From Megascapheus bottae (Eukaryota; Chordata; Mammalia; Rodentia; Geomyidae), in the NCBI GenBank assembly GCA_024803745.1, contig JANJXV010000048.1:6372501-6436500 (forward strand): a stretch of DNA of 64,000 nt, in the 5' to 3' direction. Under the pieces are notes generated by a model. That model saw only the letters and a list, made by a program, of their open reading frames with translations. It made no database searches and had not been told where the DNA came from. Below, piece after piece: positions 45,390 through 55,675 of this stretch (position 1 is its first letter; each line of letters begins with the position of its first letter). Made by a program: the position numbers and the translations under genes.

Positions 45390-45930
45390 AGGTTTAGAGT
45401 TAACGTTAGGGTTAGTTAAGGGTAAGGGTGAGGGTTAGGGTTAGGGTAAGGGTTAGGGGATAGGGTTAGGGTTAGGGTTAGGGTTAGGGTTGGGTTAAGG
45501 GTAAATGTTAGGGTTAGGTTTAGGGTTAGGTTTAGGGTTAATTTTAGGGGTAGGGTTAGGTTTAGTTAATTGTAAGGGTTAGGGTTAGGATTAGGGTTAG
45601 GGTTAAGGTAAGGGTTAGAGATAGGGTTAGGGTTAGGGTTAGGTTTAGGGTTAGGGTAAGGGTAAGGGTTAGGGTTAGGGTTAGGTTTAGTGTTGGGGTT
45701 AAGGTTAGGGTTAGGGTAACAGTTAGGGTTAGGGTTAGGTTTAGGGTTATGTTTAGTGTTAAGGTTAGGGTTAGGGTTAGGATTAGGGTAAGGGTAAGGT
45801 TTAGGTTTAGGTTTAGGTTTAAGGTAAGGGTAAGGGTTAGGGTAAGTGTTAGATTTAGGGTAAGGGTTAGGGTTAGGTTTAGAGTAAGGGTAAGGTTTAG
45901 GGTTACGGTTAGGGTTAGGTTAAGGGTAAG
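45390..45930 (+). repeat. ~0.54-kb direct repeat N, copy 1 (pairs with 47,150-47,735)
   Basis: Landmarks TTAACGTTAGGGTTAGTTAAG (TAACG at 45,401 and 47,165) and GTTAATTGTAAGGG (TAATTG at 45,567 and 47,359), then GGTTAGAGATAGGG. The offset drifts from 1,764 to 1,792. A third copy lies inside repeat M copy 2 (TAATTG at 51,070). The 47-kb copy is the more diverged. Confidence 0.8.
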
Positions 45931-46260
45931 TGTAAGGGTTAGGGTTAGGGTTAGGGTTATGTTTAGGGTTAGGGTCAGGGTAAGGGTTAGGGTTAGGGTT
46001 AGGGTTAGGGTAAGGGTTAGGGTTAGGTTTAGGGTTAGGGTAGGGGTTGGGGTAAGGGTAAGTCCTGGGGTAAGGTTTCGAGTTATGATAAGGGTAAGGG
46101 TTCGGGTTCGGGTTAGGGTTAGGGGTTATGGTTTGGGTTAGGAAAAGGGTAAGGGTAGGGTTAGGGTTAGGGTAAGGGTAAGGGTAAGGGTTAGGTTTAG
46201 GGTTAGGGTTATGTTAAGGGTTGGGGTTAGGGTTAGGGTTAGGGTTAGGCTTAGGGTAAG

Positions 46261-46610
46261 TGGTAGGGTTAGGGTTAGGGTTAGGGTTAGGGTAAGGTTT
46301 AGGGTAAGGTTTAGTGGTAGGGTTAGGGTAAGTGTTAGGGTTAGGGTTAGGGTTAGGTTCAGGGTTAGGGTTAGGGTTAGGGAAAGGGTAAGATTTAGGG
46401 TTAGGGTTAGGGTTAGGTTTAGGGTAAGGTTTAGGGTAAGGTTTAGTGGTAGGGTTAGGGTTAGGGTTAGGGTAAGGTTTAGGGTAAGGTTTAGTGGTAG
46501 GGTTAGGGTAAGTGTTAGGGTTAGGGTTAGGGTTAGGTTCAGGGTTAGGGTTAGGGTTAGGGAAAGGGTAAGATTTAGGGTTAGGGTTAGGGTTAGGTTT
46601 AGGGTTAGAG
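46261..46610 (+). repeat. GTGGTAGGG minisatellite with a 180-bp tandem duplication
   Basis: TGGTAGGG occurs at 46,261, 46,315, 46,447 and 46,495. The 54/48-bp spacings mark a short unit (TGGTAGGG, TTAGGG units, GTAAGGTTTAGGGTAAGG). The 46,315 and 46,495 elements, with their right flanks, repeat at exactly 180 bp, including GGTTCAGGG and GGGAAAGGGTAAG. The paralogue at 51,734-51,850 has only the short unit (51,734, 51,788, 51,836). Confidence 0.85.
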
Positions 46611-47149
46611 TTAGGGTTAGGGTTAGGATAAGGGTTAAGGTTAGGGTTAGGGTTAGGTTTACGGTTACGGTTAGGGTAAAGGTAAGTGTTAGTGTTAGGG
46701 TTAGGGTTAGGGTAAATGTTAGGGTAAGGGTTAGGGTTCCGGTTAGGGTTAGGGTTAGGGTTATGGTTAGTTTTAGGCTTTGGGTTAGGGTTAGAGTTAG
46801 GGTAAGGGTTAGGGTTTAGGTTAGGGTTAGGTTTAGGGTAAGGGTTAGGGTTAGGGTTAGGGTTAGGTTTAGGGAAAGTAAGGGTTATTGTTAAGGTTAG
46901 GTTTAGGGTTAGGGTTAGGGTTAGGGTTAAGGTTAGGGAAAGTAAGGGTTAGGTTTAAGGTTAGGTTTAGGGTTAGGGTTAGGGTTAGGGTTAGGGTTAC
47001 GGTAAGGGTAAGGGTTAGGGTTAGGGTAAGTGTAAGGGTTAGGGTTAGGGTTAGGGTTAGGTGTAGAGTTAGGTTTAGGGTTAGGTAAGGGTAAGGTTTA
47101 GGTTTAAGGTTATGGTTAGGGTTAGGTTTAGTGTTAGGGTTAGGGTTAG

Positions 47150-47735
47150 GGTTAGGGTTAGGGTTAACGTTAGGGTTAGTTAAGGGTAAGGTTAGGGTTA
47201 GGGTTAGGGTTAGGGTTACTGTTAGGATAAGAGTTAGGGGTTAGGGTTAGGGTTAGGGTAAAGTTTAGGGTTAGGGTTATGTTTAGGTTAAGGGTGAATG
47301 TTAGGTTATGGTTAGGGTTAGGTTTAGGGTTAATTTTAGTGTTAGGGTTAGGGTTAGTTAATTGTAAGGGTTATGGTTAGGATTAGGATTAGGGTTAAGG
47401 TAAGGGTTAGAGATAGGGTTAGGTTTAGGGTTAGGTTTAAGGTTAGGGTTAGGGTAAGGGTAAGGGTTAGGGTTAGGGTTAGCGTTAGGTTTAGTGTTGG
47501 GGTTAAGGTTAGGGTTAGGGTAACGGTTAGGGTTAGGTTTAGGTTTAGGGTTATGTTTAGTGTTAAGGTTAGGGTTAGGGTTAGGATTAGGGTAATGGTA
47601 AGGGTAAGGTTTAGGTTTAGGGTTAGGTTTAAGGTAAGGGTAAGGGTTAGGGTTAGGGTTAGATTTAGGGTAAGGGTTACAGTTAGGTTTAGAGTAAGGG
47701 CATGGTTTAGGGTTACGGTTAGGGTTTGGGTAAGG
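47150..47735 (+). repeat. ~0.54-kb direct repeat N, copy 2
   Basis: Diverged partner of 45,390-45,930, sitting between the two M copies. The rest of 46,610-48,521 is degenerate telomere-like sequence without another long partner that I could see. Confidence 0.78.
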
Positions 47736-48654
47736 GTTAGGGTTCAGGTTAGGGTTAGGGATAGGGTAAGTGTTAGGGTAAGGGTTAGGGTTCAGGTTAG
47801 GGTTAGGGTTATGGTTAGGGTTAGTTTTAGGCTTATGGTTAGGGTTAGGGTTAGGGTAAGGGTAAGGGTTAGGTTTCAGGTTAGGGTTAGGTTTAGGGTT
47901 AGGGTTATGGTAAGGGTAGGGTTAGGGTTAGGGTTAGGGTTAGGGTTAGCGAAAGTAAGTGTTAGGGTTAAGGTTAGGTTTAGGGTTAGGGTTAGGGTTA
48001 ATGTTAGGGTTAGGGTTACGGTAAGGGTAAGTGTTAGGGTTAGGTGTAAGGTTAGGGTTAGGGTAAGGGTTAAGGTTAGGGTTAGGGTTAGGGTAAGGGT
48101 AAGGGTTAGAGTTAGGTTTAGGGTTCGGGTAAGGGTTAGTTTTAGGGGTTAGGTTTATGGTTAGGGTAACGGTTAGGGTTAGTGTTAGGGTTAGGGTTAG
48201 GGTAAGGGTTAGGTTTAGGGTAAGGGTTATGGTTATGGTTATGGTTAGGGTTAGGGTTAGGGTAAGTGTAAGTGTTAGTGTTAGGGTTAGGGTTAGGGTT
48301 AGGTTTAGGATTAGGGTAAGGGTAAGGGTTAGGGTTAGGTTTATGGTTCGGGGTTACGGTTAGAGTTAGGTTTAGGGTTAGGGTTGGAGTAAGGGTAAAG
48401 GGTAGGGTTAGGTATAGTGTTAGGGGATAGGGTTAGGTTTATGGTTAGGGTTAGGGTAAGGGTAAGGGTTAGGTTTAGGTTTAGGGTTAGGGTTAAGATT
48501 AAGGGTAGGGTTAGGGTAAGGGTAAGGTTTAGGGTTAAGGTTAGGGTTAGTGTTAGGGTTAGGGTTAGGGTAAGGGTAAGGGTTAGGGTTAGGTTTAGGG
48601 TTAGGGTTAAGGTAAGGGTAAGGGTTAGGTTTAGGGTTAGGGTTAGGATTAGGG

Positions 48655-48685
<31 letters not shown>

Positions 48686-49159
48686 AAGGGTTATGGTTAG
48701 GTTTAGGGTTAGGGTTAGGGTTAGGGTAAGGGTAAGGGATAGGGTTAGGGTTACTGTTAGGGTTAGGGTTAGGGTTAGGGTTAGGGTTAGGTTTAGGGTT
48801 AGGGTAGCGTTACGATAAGGGCAAGGGTTAAGTTAGGATTAGGGTTAGGGTTAGGGTAAGGGTTCGGTTTAGGTTTAGGGTTAGGTTTAGGGTTAGGGTA
48901 AGGTTTAGGGTTAGTGTTAGGGTTAGGGTTAGGGTAAGGGTTAGGGTTATTGTTAGGGTTAGGGTAAGGGTTATGCTTAGGGTTAGTGTTAGGGTAAGGG
49001 TAAGTGTTAGTGTTAGGGTTAGGGTTAGCGTTAGGGTAAGGTTTAGGCTTAGGGTTAGGTTTAGGTTTAGGGTTGGGTTTAAGGTTAGGGTTAGGGTTAG
49101 GGGAAGGGGAAGGGTTAGTTTTAGTGTTAGGGTTAGGGTTAGGGTAAGGGTAAGGGTTA

Positions 49160-49465
49160 GGGTTAGGTTTAGGGACAAGTGTTACGGTTAGAGGTAGGTT
49201 TAGGGTTAGGGTTAGGGTAAGGGTAAGGGATAGGGTTAGGGATATAGTTAGGGTTAGGGTTAGGGTTAGGGTTAGGGTAAGGGTAAGGGTTAGGGTTAGA
49301 GTTAGGGTTAGGTTTAGGGACAAGTGTTACGGTTAGAGGTAGGTTTAGGGTTAGGGTTAGGGTAAGTGTAAGGGATAGGGTTAGGGATATAGTTAGGGTT
49401 AGGGTTAGGATTAGGGTTAGGGTAAGGGTAAGGGTTAGGGTTAGAGTAAGGGTTAGGTTTAGGTT
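49160..49465 (+). repeat. 145-bp tandem pair (GGGACAAGTG ... GGGATATAG)
   Basis: This is the same pair as at 43,670-43,960 but one hexamer longer (145 = 24 x 6 + 1). Both members here read GTGTTACGG after GGGACAA, while at 43,681 the first member reads GTGTTAGGG. Confidence 0.85.
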
Positions 49466-51724
49466 TAGGGTTAGTGTTTGCGTAAGGGTAAGGTTTAGGT
49501 TAGAGTTAGGGTTAGGGTTAGGGTAAGGGTTAGGGTTAGGGGTAGGATAAGGTAAGGGTTAGGGTTAGGTATAGGGTTAGGGTTAGGGTAAGGGTAAAGG
49601 TGAGGGTTAGGGTTAGGGTTAGGTTTAGGGTTAGGGTTAGCGTTAGGCTTAGGGTTAGGGTAGGGTTAGTGTAAGGGTAAGGGTAAGGGTTAGGGTTAGG
49701 ATTATGGTTAGGGTTAGGGTAAGGGTTAGGTTTAGGTTTAGGGTTAGGTTTCGGGTTATGGTTAGGGTAAGGGTAAGGGTTAGGTTTAGAGTTAGGGTTA
49801 GGTTTAGGGTTAGGGTTAGGGTTAGTGTTAGGTGTTAGGGTAAGTGTAAGGGTTAGAGGATAGGGTTAGGGTTAGTTTTAGGGTTAGGTTTATTGAAAGG
49901 GTTAGGGTAAGAGGTTAGAGTTAGTGTTAGGGTTAGGTTAAGGGTTAGGGTTAGGGTTAGGTTAGGGTTAGGGTTAGGGTAAGGGTTAGGGTTAGGTTTC
50001 GTGTTAGGGTTAGGTTAAGGGTTAGCGTTAGGGTTAGGGTTAGGATTAGGTTTAGGGTTTGGGTTAGAGTTAGGGTAAAGGTAAGGGTTATGGTTAGGGT
50101 TAAGTTTAGGGGTTACGGATAGGGTTAGTTTAAGGGTTAGGGGTAGGGTAAGGGTAAGGGATAGGGTTAGGGATAGGGTTAGGGTTAGGGATAGGTTTAG
50201 GGTTAGGGTAAGGGTTAGGATAAGGGTTAGGGTTAGGGTTAGGGTTAGGGTAAGGTTAAGGGTTAGGGTTAGGATTAGGGTTAGGGTAAGAGTAAGGGTT
50301 AGGGTTAGGGTTAGGGTAAGGGTTAGGGTTAGAGTTAGGGTTGTGGTTAGGGTTAGAGTAAGGGTAAGGGTTAGGGTTAGAGTTAGGGTTAGGGTTAGGG
50401 TAAGGGTAAGGGATAGGGTTAGGGTTAGGGTTATGGTTAGGTTTAGAGTAAGGGTAAGGGTTAGGGTTAGAGTTAGGGTTACGGTTAAGGTTAGGGTTAG
50501 TGTTTGCGTAAGAGTAAGGTTTAGGTTAGGGTTAGGTTTAGGGTTAGGGTAAGGGTTAGGGTTAGGATTAGGGTTAGGGTTAGGGTAAGGGTTAGGTGTA
50601 GGGTTAGGGTAAGGGTTAGGGTTAGGGTTAGGGTTAGGGTTAGGTTTAGGGTTAGGGTTAGGTTTAGGTTTAGGATTAGAGTAGGGTTAGGGTAAGGGTA
50701 AGGGTTAGGGTTAGGATTAGGGTTAGGGTTAGGGTAAGGGTTAGGTTTAGGGTTAGGGTTAGGTTTCGGGTTATGGTTAGGGTAAGGGTAAGGGTTAAGT
50801 TTAGAGTTAGGGGTAGGGTTAGCGTAAGGGTAAGGGTTAGGGTTAGGGTTAGGGTAAGGGTTAGCGTTAGGGTTATGGTTAGGTTTAGAGTTAATGTTAG
50901 GGTTAGTTAAGGGTAAGGGTTAGGGTTAGGGTTAGGGTAAGGGTTAGGGGATACGGTTAGGGTTAGGGTAAGGTTTAGGGTTAGGGTTAGGGTTGGGTTA
51001 AGGGTAAATGTTAGGGTTAGGTTAAGGGTTATGTTTAGGGTTAATTTTAGGGGTAGGGTTAGGTTTAGTTAATTGTAAGGGTTAGGGTTAGGATTAGGGT
51101 TAGGGATAAGGTAAGGGTTAGAGATAGGGTTAGGGTTAGGCTTAGGTTTAGGGTTAGGGTTAGGGTAAGGGTTAGGGTTAGGGTTAGGGTTAGGTTTAGT
51201 GTTGGGGTTAAGGTTAGGGTTAGGGTAACGGTTAGGGTTAGGGTTAGGATTAGGGTAAGGGTAAGGTTTAGGTTTAGGTTTAGGTTTAAGGTAAGGGTAA
51301 GGGTTAGGGTAAGGGTTAGATTTAGGGTAAGGGTTAGGGTTAGGTTTAGAGTAAGCGTAAGGTTTAGGGTTACGGTTAGGGTTAGGTTAAGGGTAAGTGT
51401 AAGGGTTAGGGTTAGTGTTAGGGTTATGTTTAGGGTTAGGGTCAGGGTAAGGGTTAGGGTTAGGGTTAGGGTTAGCGTAAGGGTTAGGGTTAGGTTTAGG
51501 GTTAGGGTAGGGGTTGGGGTAAGGGTAAGTGCTGGGGTAAGGTTTAGAGTTAGGATAAGGGTAAGGGTTCGGGTTCGGGTTAGGGTTAGGGTTAGGGCTT
51601 ATGGTTAGGGTTAGGAAAAGGGTAAGGGTAGGGTTAGGGTTAGGGTAAGGGTAAGGGTAAGGGTTAGGGTTAGGGTTAGGGTTATGTTAAGGGTTGGGGT
51701 TAGGGTTAGGGTTAGGGTTAGGCT

Positions 51725-51850
51725 TAGGGTAAGTGGTAGGGTTAGGGTTAGGGTTAGGGTTAGGGTAAGGTTTAGGGTAAGGTTTAGTGGTAGGGTTAGG
51801 GTTAGGGTTAGGGTAAGGTTTAGGGTAAGGTTTAGTGGTAGGGTTAGGGT
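51725..51850 (+). repeat. GTGGTAGGG minisatellite, three short units
   Basis: TGGTAGGG at 51,734, 51,788 and 51,836 (54 then 48 bp). Counterpart of 46,261-46,610 without the 180-bp duplication. Confidence 0.82.
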
Positions 51851-51884
51851 AATTGTTAGGGTTAGGGTTAGGTTTAGGGTTAGG

Positions 51885-52074
51885 GTTAGGTTTAGGGTTC
51901 GGGTAAGGTTAAGGGTTAGGGTTAAGGTTAGGGTTAGGATGAGGGTTAAGGTTAGGGTAAGGTGAAGGGTTAGGGTTAGGGTTAGGTTTAGGGTTCGGGT
52001 AAGGTTAAGGGTTAGGGTTAAGGTTAGGGTTAGGAATAGGGTTAAGGTTAGGGTAAGGTGAAGGGTTAGGGTTG
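51885..52074 (+). repeat. 96-bp tandem duplication
   Basis: Two copies of TTTAGGGTTCGGGTAAGG, then TTAAGG units, then GGTAAGGTGAAGGG. The C of the TTCGGG landmark is at 51,900 and 51,996 (96 bp = 16 hexamers). The main difference is GGATGAGGG in the first copy and GGAATAGGG in the second. Confidence 0.9.
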
Positions 52075-54004
52075 GTTTAGGTTTAGGGTTAGGGTAAGGG
52101 TAAGGCTTAGGTTTAGGGTTAGGGTTAGGGTTAGGGTTAGGGTTAGGATTAGGGTTAGGGGAAGGATAAGGGTTAGGGTAAAGGTTAGGTTTAGGGTTAG
52201 GGTTAGGGTTAAGGTTAGGGTTAGGGTTAGGTTAAGAGTATGGGTTAGGTTTAGGTTTAGGTTTAGGGTTAGGGTAAGGGTAAGGGTTAGGGTTAGGGTT
52301 AGGGTTAGGTTTAGGTTTAGGTTTAGGTTTACGGTTAGGGTAAGTGTAAGGGTTACGTTCAACTTAGGGTTAGGGTTAGGTTTAGGGTTAGGGTTAGGGT
52401 TAGGGTAAGGGTTAGGGTTAGGATTAGGATTAGGGTTAGGGTAAGGGTTAGGGTTAGGGTTCGGTTTAGTGTTGGGGTTAAGGTTAGGGTTATGGTAAGG
52501 GTTAGGGTTTGGGTTAGGGTTAGGTTTAGGGTTAGGTTTAGGGTTATGGTTAGGGTTAGTGTTAGGTTTAGGGTAAGGGCATGTTGAAGGTTAGAGTTAG
52601 GGTTAGGGTTAGGTTTAGCTAGGGTAAGGGTTATGGTTAAGGTAAGGGTAAGGGTTAGGGTTACGGTGAGGGTTAGGATAAGGTTAAGGGTTAGGGTTAG
52701 GGTTAGGGGTAGGTGTTAGGGTTAGGGTTATGGTTAGTGTTAGGGATTAGGGTTAGTGTTAGGGTTATGGTTAGTGTAAGGGTTAGCGTTAGGAGTTAGG
52801 GTTGGTCTTGGGGTTAGATTAAGGGTTAGGGTTAGGGTTAGGATAAGGGTTAGGGTTAGGGTTAGGGTTAGGTTTAGTGTTACGGTTACAGTTAGGCTTA
52901 GGGAAAGGATAAGGGTTATGGTTATGGTTAGGTTTAGGGTTAGGGTTAGGGTTAACGTGAGGGTTAGGTTTGGGTATGGGTAAGGATTAGGGTTAGGTTT
53001 TGGGTTAGGGTTAGGGTAAGGGTTAGGGTTAGGATTAGGGTTAGGTTTAGGTTTAGGGTTAGGGTTAGGGTTAGGGTAAGGGTAAGGGTTAGGGTTAAGT
53101 TTAGGGTTAAGGTTAGGTTTAGGGTTCGGGTTAGTGTTAGGGTAAGGTTAAGGGTTAGAGTTAGGATTAGGGTTATGGTTAGGGTAAGGGTTAAGTTTAG
53201 GGTTAAGGTTAGGATTAAGGTAAGTTTTAGGGTTAGGGTTAGGTTAGGGGTTAGGTTTAGGTTTAGGGTTAGGTTAAGGGTAAGGGTTAGAGTTAGGGTG
53301 AGGGTTAGGGTTAGGGTAAGGGGTAGCGTTAGGGTTAGTTTTAGGTTAAATGTAAAGGTTAGGGTGAGGGTTAGGGTTAGGGTTAGGGTAAGGGTAAGTG
53401 TTAGGGTTAGGGTTAAGTTTAGGGTTAGGTTAGGGTTAGGGATAGGGTAAGTGTAAGGGTTAGAGTTAAGGTTAGGGTTAGGGTTAGTTTTAGGGTTAGG
53501 GTTAGGGTTAGGGTAAGGGTATGGGTTAGGGTTAGGATTGGGGTTGGGGTTAAGGTAAGGCTTAGGGATAGTGTTAGGGTTAGGGTTAGGTTTAGGGTTA
53601 GGGTTAGGGTAAGGGTAAGGTTTAGGGTTAGGTTAGGGTTAGGTTTAGTGTTGGGGTTAAGGTTAGGGTTAGGGTAACGGTTAGGGTTAGGGTTAGGGTT
53701 AAGGTTAGGGTTAGGGTTACAGTTAGGGTAAGGGTAAGTGTTAGTGTTATTGTTAGGGTTATGGTTAGGGTTAGGTTTAGGGTTAGGGATAGGAAAAGGG
53801 TAAGGGTTAGTGTTAGATTTAGGGTTAGGGTAAGGGTAAAAGATAGGGTTAGGATTAGGGTTAGGTTTAGGGTAAGGGTTAGGTTTAGGGTTAGGGTAGG
53901 GGTTAGGGTAAGGGTAAGTATTAGGGTTAGGGTTAGGGTTAAGATAAGGGTAAGGGTTAGGGTTAGGGTTAGGGATAGTGTTAGGGGTTAGGGTAACGGT
54001 TAGG
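52075..54004 (+). repeat. Degenerate telomere-like stretch without a long repeat partner
   Basis: TTAGGG variants only, strongly decayed at 52,560-52,830 (for example GGCATGTTGAAGG, TTTAGCTAGGG and GGTCTTGGGG). GTTCAACTTAGGG near 52,358 is one of the least telomere-like short strings in the window. No gene, RNA or foreign insert. Confidence 0.72.
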
Positions 54005-54019
54005 GTTAGAGGATAGGGT

Positions 54020-55312
54020 TAGGGTTAGGTTTAGGGTTAGGTTTAGGGTAAGGGTTAGGGTTAGAGGTTACAGTTAGTGTTAGCGTTATGTTAAGGGTTA
54101 GGGTTAGGGTTAGGGTTAGGGTTAGGATAAGGGTTAGCGTTAGGGTTAGTGTTAGGGTTATTGTAAGGGTTAGGGTTAGGGTTAGGGTTAGGTTTAGGGT
54201 AAGTGTTAGGGTTAGGGTTAGGGTTCGGGTAAGTGTTAGGGTAAGGTTTAGGGTTAGGGTTCGGGTTAGGGTTAGGGTAACATTTAGGGTTAGTGTTAGG
54301 ATTAGGGTTAGGGTAAGTGTCAGGGTTAGCGTTAGGGTTAGGGTTAGGGTAAGTGTAAGGGTTAGGTTTAGGTTTAGGTTTAGGGTTAGAGTTAGGGTTA
54401 GGATAAGCGTTAGGGTTAGGGTTAGGGTTACAGTTAGGGTAAGGGTAAGTGCTAGTGTTAGGGTTAGGGTTAGGGTTAGGTGTAGAGTTGGGGTTAAGAT
54501 TAGGGTTAGGGTTAGGGTGAGGGTTAGGGTTAGGGTTAGGATAAGGGTAAGGTTTAGGGTAAGGGTTAGGGTTAGGTTTAGGGTAAGGGTAAGGTTTAGG
54601 GTTATGGTTAGGGTTAGGGTTAGGGTAAGGTAAGGGTTAGGGTTAGGGTTAGGGTTAGGGTAAGGGTTAGGGTTAGGTTTAGGGTTAGGTTTAGGGTAAA
54701 GGTTAGGGTTAGAGGTTAGAGTTAGTGTTAGGGTTATGTTATGGGTGAGGGTTAGGGTTAGGGTTAGGGTTAGGATAAGGGTTAGCGTTAGGGTTAGTGT
54801 TAGGTTTATTGTAAAGGTTAGGGTTAGGGTTAGGGTTAGGTTTAGGGTAAGTGTTAGGGTTAGGGTTAGGGTTCGGGTAAGTGTTAGGGTAAGGTTTAGG
54901 GTTAGGGTTCGGGTTAGGGTTAGGGTTAGGGTAAGGTTTAGGGTTAGTGTTAGGATTAGGGTTAGGGTAAGTGTCAGGGTTAGCGTTAGGGTTAGCGTTA
55001 GGGTAAGTGTAAGGGTTAGGTTTAGGTTTAGGTTTAGGGTTAGAGTTAGGGTTAGGGTTAGTATAAGCGTTAGTGTTAGGGTTAGGGTTACGGTTAGGGT
55101 AAGGGTAAGTGTTAGTGTTAGGGTTAGGGTTAGGGTTAGGTTTAGAGTTGGGGTTAAGATTAGGGTTAGGGTTAGGGTGAGGATTAGGGTTAGGTTTAGG
55201 ATAAGGGTAAGCTTTAGGGTAAGGCTTAGGTTTAGGTTTAGGGTAAGCGTAAGGTTTAGGGTTATGGTTAGGGTTAGGGTAAGGTAAGGGTTAGGGTTAG
55301 GGTTAGGTTTAG
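54020..55312 (+). repeat. 648-bp tandem duplication
   Basis: 54,020-54,667 and 54,668-55,312 match throughout. GAGGTTA is at 54,064 and 54,712 (offset 648), followed by GGATAAGGGTTAGCG, a GTGTCAGGGTTAGCG motif and GAGTTGGGGTTAAGATTAGG in both. Differences include TTATGTTAAGGG against TTATGTTATGGG, and single-base changes and small indels along the length. Confidence 0.9.
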
Positions 55313-55675
55313 GGGTTAGGGTTATGTTAGGGTAAGGGCAAGGTTTAGGGTTAGGAATAGGGTTAGGTTTATGGTAAGGGTTAGGGTTAGGGTTAGGGTT
55401 GGTGTTAGGGTAAGGGTAAGTGTTAGGGTTATGTTTAGGGTTAGGATAAGGGAAGGGTTAGGGTTAGGGTTAGGTTTAGGGGTTAGGGTTAGGTTAGGGT
55501 TAGTGGTTAGGGTTAGGGTTAGGGTTAGGTTTAGCGTAAGGTTTAGGGTTAGGGTTAGGAGTTACGGTTAGGGTTAGTTTTAGGGTTATGGTTAGGGTAA
55601 ATGTAAGTGATAGGTTTAGGGATAAGGTTAGGGTTAGGGTTAGGTTTAGGGTTAGGGTTAGGATAAGGGTAAGGG
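55313..55675 (+). repeat. Degenerate spacer before the right 20-kb copy
   Basis: TTAGGG variants with several 5- and 7-base units (GGGGTTAGGG, GTTAGGTTAGGG). No partner seen in the window and no gene. Confidence 0.65.

Larger units (their letters stand above)
43007..46345 (+). repeat. ~3.34-kb direct repeat M, copy 1 (pairs with 48,522-51,867)
   Basis: Landmarks at 43,011/48,526 (offset 5,515), 43,482/48,973 (5,491), the TAATTG motif at 45,567/51,070 (5,503) and 46,211/51,684 (5,473). Offset steps reflect indels, mostly multiples of six, including a 30-bp loss in copy 2 near 48,765. Homology on the right ends near the GTGGTAGGG minisatellite, where copy 1 reads GTAAGTG and copy 2 GTAATTG. 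Copy 1 is also part of the 20-kb outer repeat. Confidence 0.88.
48522..51867 (+). repeat. ~3.34-kb direct repeat M, copy 2
   Basis: This is the partner of 43,007-46,345. It carries a 145-bp form of the GGGACAAGTG tandem pair (landmarks 49,172 and 49,317) where copy 1 has 139 bp (43,681 and 43,820), and it lacks the 180-bp duplication seen in copy 1's right flank. Confidence 0.88.
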
